Assembly (NCBI GenBank): GCA_014529385.2
Contig: CM043945.1
Span: 144,327,741-144,391,740 of the forward strand
From: Adiantum capillus-veneris
Lineage: Eukaryota; Streptophyta; Polypodiopsida; Polypodiales; Pteridaceae
Direction of reading: 5' to 3'
Length of the DNA: 64,000 nt
Position 1 is the first letter of the stretch; each line of letters begins with the position of its first letter. Shown piece by piece: positions 59,667-64,000 of this stretch. The notes under the pieces are model-generated. The model searched no databases and was not told where the DNA came from. It was given only the letters and a program-made list of their open reading frames with translations. Made by a program: the position numbers and the translations under genes.

Positions 59667-59736
59667 CAATTTTGTGCTCATATGCATTAAATTTGTTAAC
59701 ACTCGAGGTCGAGAAGTGTTAAGAGCACAATTTTAT
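59667..59736. repeat. Double-stem inverted repeat next to the TTAA element
   Basis: Outer stem aattttgtgctc / gagcacaatttt (12 bp perfect), inner stem aacactcgag / cgagaagtgtt (one bulge). Loops are about 14 and 2 bases. Confidence 0.7.
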
Positions 59737-59739
59737 AGA

Positions 59740-61463
59740 TACCCACACTTATAGAGATTGTTGCATTTTCAAATATGTGGATTTTGCGACCATGCTCTCT
59801 ACGTGTTCATGCATATCACTAAGAGAACTTGTTCTTATGAATAAGATGATTCTCTAGCCCATGTTTAACACTTAAGAGTGGGATAAGTTTGATAAGTTAA
59901 GCTATGTTGAGCTTCTTCAATCATGTTTTAGTCATGATTGCACTTGTATATCAAAGTGATATGATCACATTATGTAGATAAGTTGCACAAGATGTTGCAT
60001 TCCCTCATGGTGGGAGAAAGTTTCTAACAAAGTGCTAGTTCTTTGATAGCTTTATGACATTGTTTCATATAACAGTGCTGTAAGTACAAAGTTTCTAAGC
60101 TGTTAATAATGCCTATCTTTTGAAATGAAAGAGTTCTAGCTAGCATTATTGGTACAATCAGGTCGTGTATCCAATCAGGATGCATGTTTCATTGTACAAC
60201 TAGCTAAGCTAATTGCTTAAAGTTGCTATGTTATGGTTGGTATGTTATGGCACAATACTCATACGTCATTATGGGAGTTATGACTGGGTTCATGCTCCAC
60301 TATAGTGGTAGAGCTAAGATGCGTGTGCAATGGATATTTGTTGCAACCACATATTATTTTCTATGGATATGTTCTATGGCCTTCCTCTTAGATAAGCTCT
60401 ATGCACTTGTCCTAAGAGGTGAATGACTCTTTCACTATGCCTTATTCATTATGAAGTATCACAAAGAGGTTAAAATACATTTCATTATGCCCACATTTTA
60501 GTTGTTTGTTCCATGGCAAGGTTCCCTCACCTTTCCTCTATACAAACAACAACATTCTGTCCTATAAGATCCATATAAATGATCAAGAATTTGTCTTTTA
60601 GTAGACTACACGAGGATTAATGGCCGTGAAGTAGAAGGCATCTACTAAGAGATGATGCACAATTAATGTTCCTTGATGGGCACCCATATTATTTCTAAAT
60701 TAAGGATTTTCATTCTATATGGATCTGGATTAATGTCACAAATTCTACAGGCTAGGACATAATTCTTAATGAGGCATTCACACTAGGTGGCATGGAACCC
60801 TAGTGTTTGGCGACATTGTGTCTAACCCAACGTGAGAATTCTCTGAACTATCGACCACATGGGGCATTGGTCCTCTCAATTATAGGTATATACTACTTAT
60901 AGGAAAGTATAAGCTCCCTTGGACTTGGCGTAGGTGCCAAAATTCTTCAATATCATGATAAGTTTGCAGGGATGGTCTCTCTCTTTGTAGAAGAACCTTT
61001 TTTAAACACTTAGTATCTATGCAATTCTAATGGCTACGGTTGCATATGATTAAGATGTTTATGATAGCCAAGAGGGCAAGTATAGAAGAGCACCACATGT
61101 CATTGTGCTCTTTTGTTCATTAGAAGGTCCATAATTGAAAATGGGCATAAATCTTGATGAACTCTTAATGGATGGTCTCCTTAATATCTGTAAGACGAGA
61201 GGAACCAAGGTCTGTATAGCAAGATTTGGTTCACAATTCTACAATTTGAGTAAATGTGTACTCAAAATGTTTTTTATATGATATACTAAGTTGATTATAA
61301 GAAAGCCCTTTCAGCTTATGTTTATTTCAGTGCTCACGAAAGTCGTTTGTACACATGACTTAATGCTTGCAATAAATATTTACATGAAAAGGAGGAACTC
61401 AAGAAAGTTCTCCTATGGAAAACTTCAATATTTTGTATTCTTTTCAAGGATGACAACTCTTCC
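59740..61463. other. Unassigned AT-rich stretch, probably interior of an LTR fossil
   Basis: It precedes the purine tract and LTR at 61464, so it should be the 3' interior of that element, but no pol motif is clear. An open frame at 60223-60426 is hydrophobic and unmatched. Confidence 0.35.
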
Positions 61464-61655
61464 AAAAGGGGGGACTCGTGTTAGGACAATGGTCCTAAGT
61501 ATGAGCACTTAGGGAGGCCGTTGGAAACGTCTCTAAGAGGAGGTCTCCGTGAATAAAGCATGCTTGGAAAGGGGTTCCTAAGTATAGCACTAAGGAGTGG
61601 CTATATAAGGGTATGGATGGATGGATATCCGCATACTAGATTTCCAGTATCAACC
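61464..61655 (+). mobile_element. Polypurine tract and 3' LTR start of an LTR fossil
   Basis: aaaaggggggactcg (61464-61478) is a polypurine tract directly followed by TGTTAGGACAATGG, a typical plant LTR start. A TATA box (ctatataaggg, about 61600) lies 120 bp in. The LTR end was not located; it is probably truncated by the Ty3 fragment at 61660. Confidence 0.6.
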
Positions 61656-61659
61656 CTTA

Positions 61660-61848
61660 TCGTACCATAACTTGTAGTCATATCCTTGAAGAATTTCAAC
61701 CCAACTAGCCTTTTGACCCTTCAAATCATTTTGTTGTGTAAGCCAATTAATACTTTTGTGACCAAATACAACTTCAAATTGTGCACCATATAAGTAATGA
61801 TGCCACCTATGTAAGGCATATATGATGGCAAAAATTTCATGCTCATAC
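61660..61848 (-). mobile_element. Ty3 RNase H fragment, cut by CACTA-2
   Basis: The minus strand reads YEHEIFAIIYALHRWHHYLY, GAQFEVVFGHKSINWL and ASWVEILQGYDYKL, the second half of a Ty3 RNase H domain. It ends exactly where CACTACAAG begins at 61849. Fossil. Confidence 0.8.
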
Positions 61849-62146
61849 CACTACAAGGTCTCATCGGCATTTCAACGCGGCATTTTTTTGACGTGTCACG
61901 TCTTCCAATGAGATTAGCGACGTCGATTAACGGGCGTCGAAATTTGCGTCAAAAAATTTGTCGAAACACTCGTCTAAATACATGTCGCAATATATGTAAA
62001 AAATATCAATGTTTATTTCGACGATATTTTCAACGTCGATTTCGACGCTAAAAAAATTGGGGGAAAAAACCCTGCTCTATTTGGCTGCGGCATTTTCTGC
62101 GCGCGATCAAACAAAGAGCTCTCTTTGTTTGCTACAAACAGAGCAG

Positions 62147-62150
<4 letters not shown>

Positions 62151-62192
<42 letters not shown>
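62151..62192. repeat. (CT)n microsatellite in CACTA-2
   Basis: About 42 bp of (CT)n. Confidence 0.9.
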
Positions 62193-62195
<3 letters not shown>

Positions 62196-62203
62196 CGAGT
62201 GTG

Positions 62204-62403
62204 CGCGCATGCGTACGTATGCATGTGCATGTGTATAATGGACAAGAGAAGAGAGAGAGAGAGAGGGTTCCCGATTTAGGCATGCGTGGGTGTTTGTGAG
62301 AAACATGACACACAAACACCCGTGCATGCCTAAACCCTCTCCCTCTCTCTCTCTCTCTTCTCTTGTCCATTATACACGTGCACACGCACATATACGCATG
62401 CGC
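62204..62403. repeat. Long inverted repeat, about 95-bp arms, in CACTA-2
   Basis: The left arm (62204-62298) and right arm (62309-62403) pair almost throughout: both contain gcgcatgcgta, tataatggacaagagaagagag and tttaggcatgc on opposite strands, with a loop of about 10 bases. A third, partial copy of the right arm follows (62404-62550, with ttctccattatacac). Transcribed, this would be a long perfect-like hairpin. Confidence 0.8.
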
Positions 62404-63120
62404 TCTCTGTCTCTCTCTGTCTCTCTTTTCTTCTCCATTATACACAAGCACGCACTCTCTCTTTCTGTCCTAAGTGTCATTAAACACAAACACAAGCGCA
62501 AGACACACAAACACACGCGCATGAAATAGCTTCTTCTAGTGTCCATTACACATGAAACGTGCGCAACGCAAGGTAACGAAACCTAGACCAAGACTTACCA
62601 AGATGCGTTGCTACGGAATGGATGTAGGATTAGGTTTAGAATTTAGGTTTCAAGAACGGATGTGCATTTTACGTTTAAGTAGAAATATAGGCGCAAAGGA
62701 GGTCGAAGGTGGAAGGAGATACACAGGAGGCTGAAGAGAAGAAGGACGATCTAAAAGAAGAGAAAGACCAGAGAGGATATGCGTCGGTGAGTTGGAATTA
62801 GAGTAAGGAGAATGGCATATCCCACTCTTGCTTATTGTCAAAAGACTATGCGCGCTTTAGGCTCAAGGCTCTGAATACACTTATAGACAAAGGGGCAAAG
62901 GGGTTTTGCCCGCTACATGCATTGCCATGTAGACTTGTGTGTGCACGTATGTGGCACCCATGAATGTAGGATTTGACCAATCAAGAAGAGACTATGACCT
63001 AGTTGTCCTAATCTCTGTGCACCTCTAGACCAAGGTGTGCGGAGATCGGGCATGGCTAGAGAATGTGAGGTAGTTTATACTGTGAGGCGTATACTGAGGA
63101 AACCATTGTAACTATTGTAG
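62404..63120. other. Leader or promoter region of the CACTA-2 transposase
   Basis: CT-rich to 62460, then mixed sequence without a supported ORF. A tgtag just before the ATG at 63121 could be a splice acceptor, so an upstream leader exon is possible. Confidence 0.35.
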
Positions 63121-64000
63121 ATGGCATCATCGTCAACTACCATGGAGGAAAAGATTGCATATCCATGCACTCTTTGCAAGTATCAAATCTTGTGTAAGCG
63201 CAGGATATGCAATGAGCATGTGCACAAGCACGAAGAGTTCGATAGAGAAAACGTACAAGATCTGCATTATGACTCTTATGGAGCGGGCATGGAGTTTCGT
63301 GACATAGCACCGACGTTGGAGCAGCAAAGAAAAAGGCCCGTAGTTATAAATTCATTTAATTTAGAGACAATGGTGGAAGAAGGGGACAACTTAGAGGCTC
63401 AAGACGATGGCTGGAGGACATGTTGGATGCCTTCTTTAAACCGAATGAAGAGAACGTTGACCAAACAGTGCTCGAAGGCATGCCCCTATCTCCTGCAGAT
63501 ATGTTGAGGAGGTTGGCGCGTCAACCAATCTATGGAGGCACAAAAATATCGGTGCTTCGTGTGTGCCTCTCTTTTTTGAATCTGTAGTCCGTGTACGGGA
63601 GGTCAAATGTAAGTGCCACTGCTCTGTTCAGGTACATAACAAGCGCATCAATTCACGTCCGACTGGATGTGTCGATTCTTTGCTTATAGTTAGTCATGAT
63701 TTGAGCAGGTTGCTGCGAGATCAACTACTTTCCGAAGGAAATGAAATGCCCCCCTCTAGGCCAGACGCAAAGAGACTATTGACCTCAATTGGCTTGGACT
63801 ACAACAAGATTCATGCATGCCCAAATGATTGCATTTTGTTCCGTAATAAATTTGCAGATTATCTTGCATGTCCTAAGTGCGGAGCAATGTGATACAAGCA
63901 AGATGCCGTTGGCAAGTCAGTGCCAAATAAAGTGCTACGACATTTTTCAATTATTCTGCGAATAAAGAGAATGTTTCGTTGTGGTTCCATTGCTAAGCTG
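63121..64000 (+). pseudogene. CACTA-2 transposase (tnp2), N-terminal part, truncated by the window edge
   Basis: ATG at 63121 opens MASSSTTMEEKIAYPCTLCKY with a CxxC..CxxH-like N-terminal motif, the transposase-associated finger of plant CACTA proteins. Then, in other frames, MPLSPADMLRRLARQPIYGGTKIS, FLNL-SVYGRSNVS, and LTSIGLDYNKIHACPNDCILF..CPKCGA, VPNKVLRHFSIILRIKRMF. The last two blocks are the most conserved opening of tnp2 (GLDYEKIDACPNDC.. and VP-KVLRYFPIIPRLKRMF). Frame changes near 63410 and 63660, TAG at 63585 and TGA at 63890, so this copy is damaged even before the catalytic part. The catalytic region lies beyond 64000. Confidence 0.85.

Larger units (their letters stand above)
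61849..64000 (+). mobile_element. CACTA-2: 5' part of a CACTA transposon, running off the window
   Basis: CACTACAAGGTCTC at 61849 is a canonical plant CACTA terminus. The next 200 bp carry the subterminal motif cgtcgaaa/tttcgacg many times in both orientations. TAC (61846-61848) would be the 3-bp target duplication. A tnp2-type transposase starts at 63121. Interior features: a (CT)n tract and a long hairpin. The right end lies beyond 64000. Confidence 0.85.

Noticed and set aside
60223-60426. 67-residue hydrophobic frame as a small membrane protein
   Set aside because: Short, isolated, in AT-rich LTR-element interior; no supporting context.

Overview
The window looks like repeat-rich, non-coding chromatin of a land-plant nuclear genome, most likely a fern or another seed-free plant. 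Reasons: plant-type short introns; CACTA, hAT, Copia and chromovirus (Ty3) elements with plant-type primer sites; a decayed PLS-type pentatricopeptide (PPR) gene; long (CT)n/(GA)n tracts; and a transposase-like protein family that I recall from mosses, lycophytes, algae and cnidarians. I see no intact host gene, rRNA or functional tRNA. Almost every recognisable stretch is a mobile element or a gene fragment carried by one, often nested.

Layout. 1-14.2 kb: a LINE on the minus strand is split by a 13.4-kb CACTA-type DNA transposon (484-13889; 31-bp imperfect terminal inverted repeats; 3-bp target duplication ATA). Inside it are a transposase-like gene broken only by amber codons and carrying a satellite-filled intron (2727-7205), a PPR pseudogene (7431-8600), a poly-C hairpin (10131-10330) and a tnp2-type transposase gene (11255-13294). 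14.2-31 kb: a hAT scrap, LTR fragments, a minus-strand chromovirus (17356-22790) with a solo LTR in it, a plus-strand chromovirus integrase fragment interrupted by a 3.28-kb hAT element (23333-26608, 8-bp target duplication), a Copia gag fragment with a second copy of the same solo LTR, and an unrecognised acidic protein (28245-30289) with a G-rich minisatellite upstream. 31-37.7 kb: two minus-strand Ty3 fossils.

37.7-56 kb: two copies of a large LTR element (called R here) that encodes a gag-like protein and no recognised pol. Its LTR carries a fragment of an alcohol-dehydrogenase-like gene. Copy R1 is interrupted by an LTR fragment and by a segment holding a 375-bp element with a 9-bp target duplication and tRNA-like Pol III boxes. 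Copy R2 is interrupted by a Copia-type element with both 192-bp LTRs (49758-53456). 56-64 kb: a Ty3 gag fragment, a 1.32-kb element flanked by TTAA (58340-59659), the end of another LTR element, and the 5' end of a second CACTA element (61849 to the window edge) inserted in a Ty3 RNase H fossil.

How the parts relate: this is a record of serial insertion, not a working pathway. LINE was hit by CACTA-1; chromovirus was hit by hAT; R2 was hit by Copia; a Ty3 fossil was hit by CACTA-2. Two recurring themes are capture of host gene pieces (PPR, alcohol dehydrogenase, tRNA-like) and an excess of TAG among the stops of decayed non-LTR coding regions, which would fit methylation-driven C-to-T decay at CAG sites. 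All calls are from reading the sequence; family names are from memory and no searches were run.
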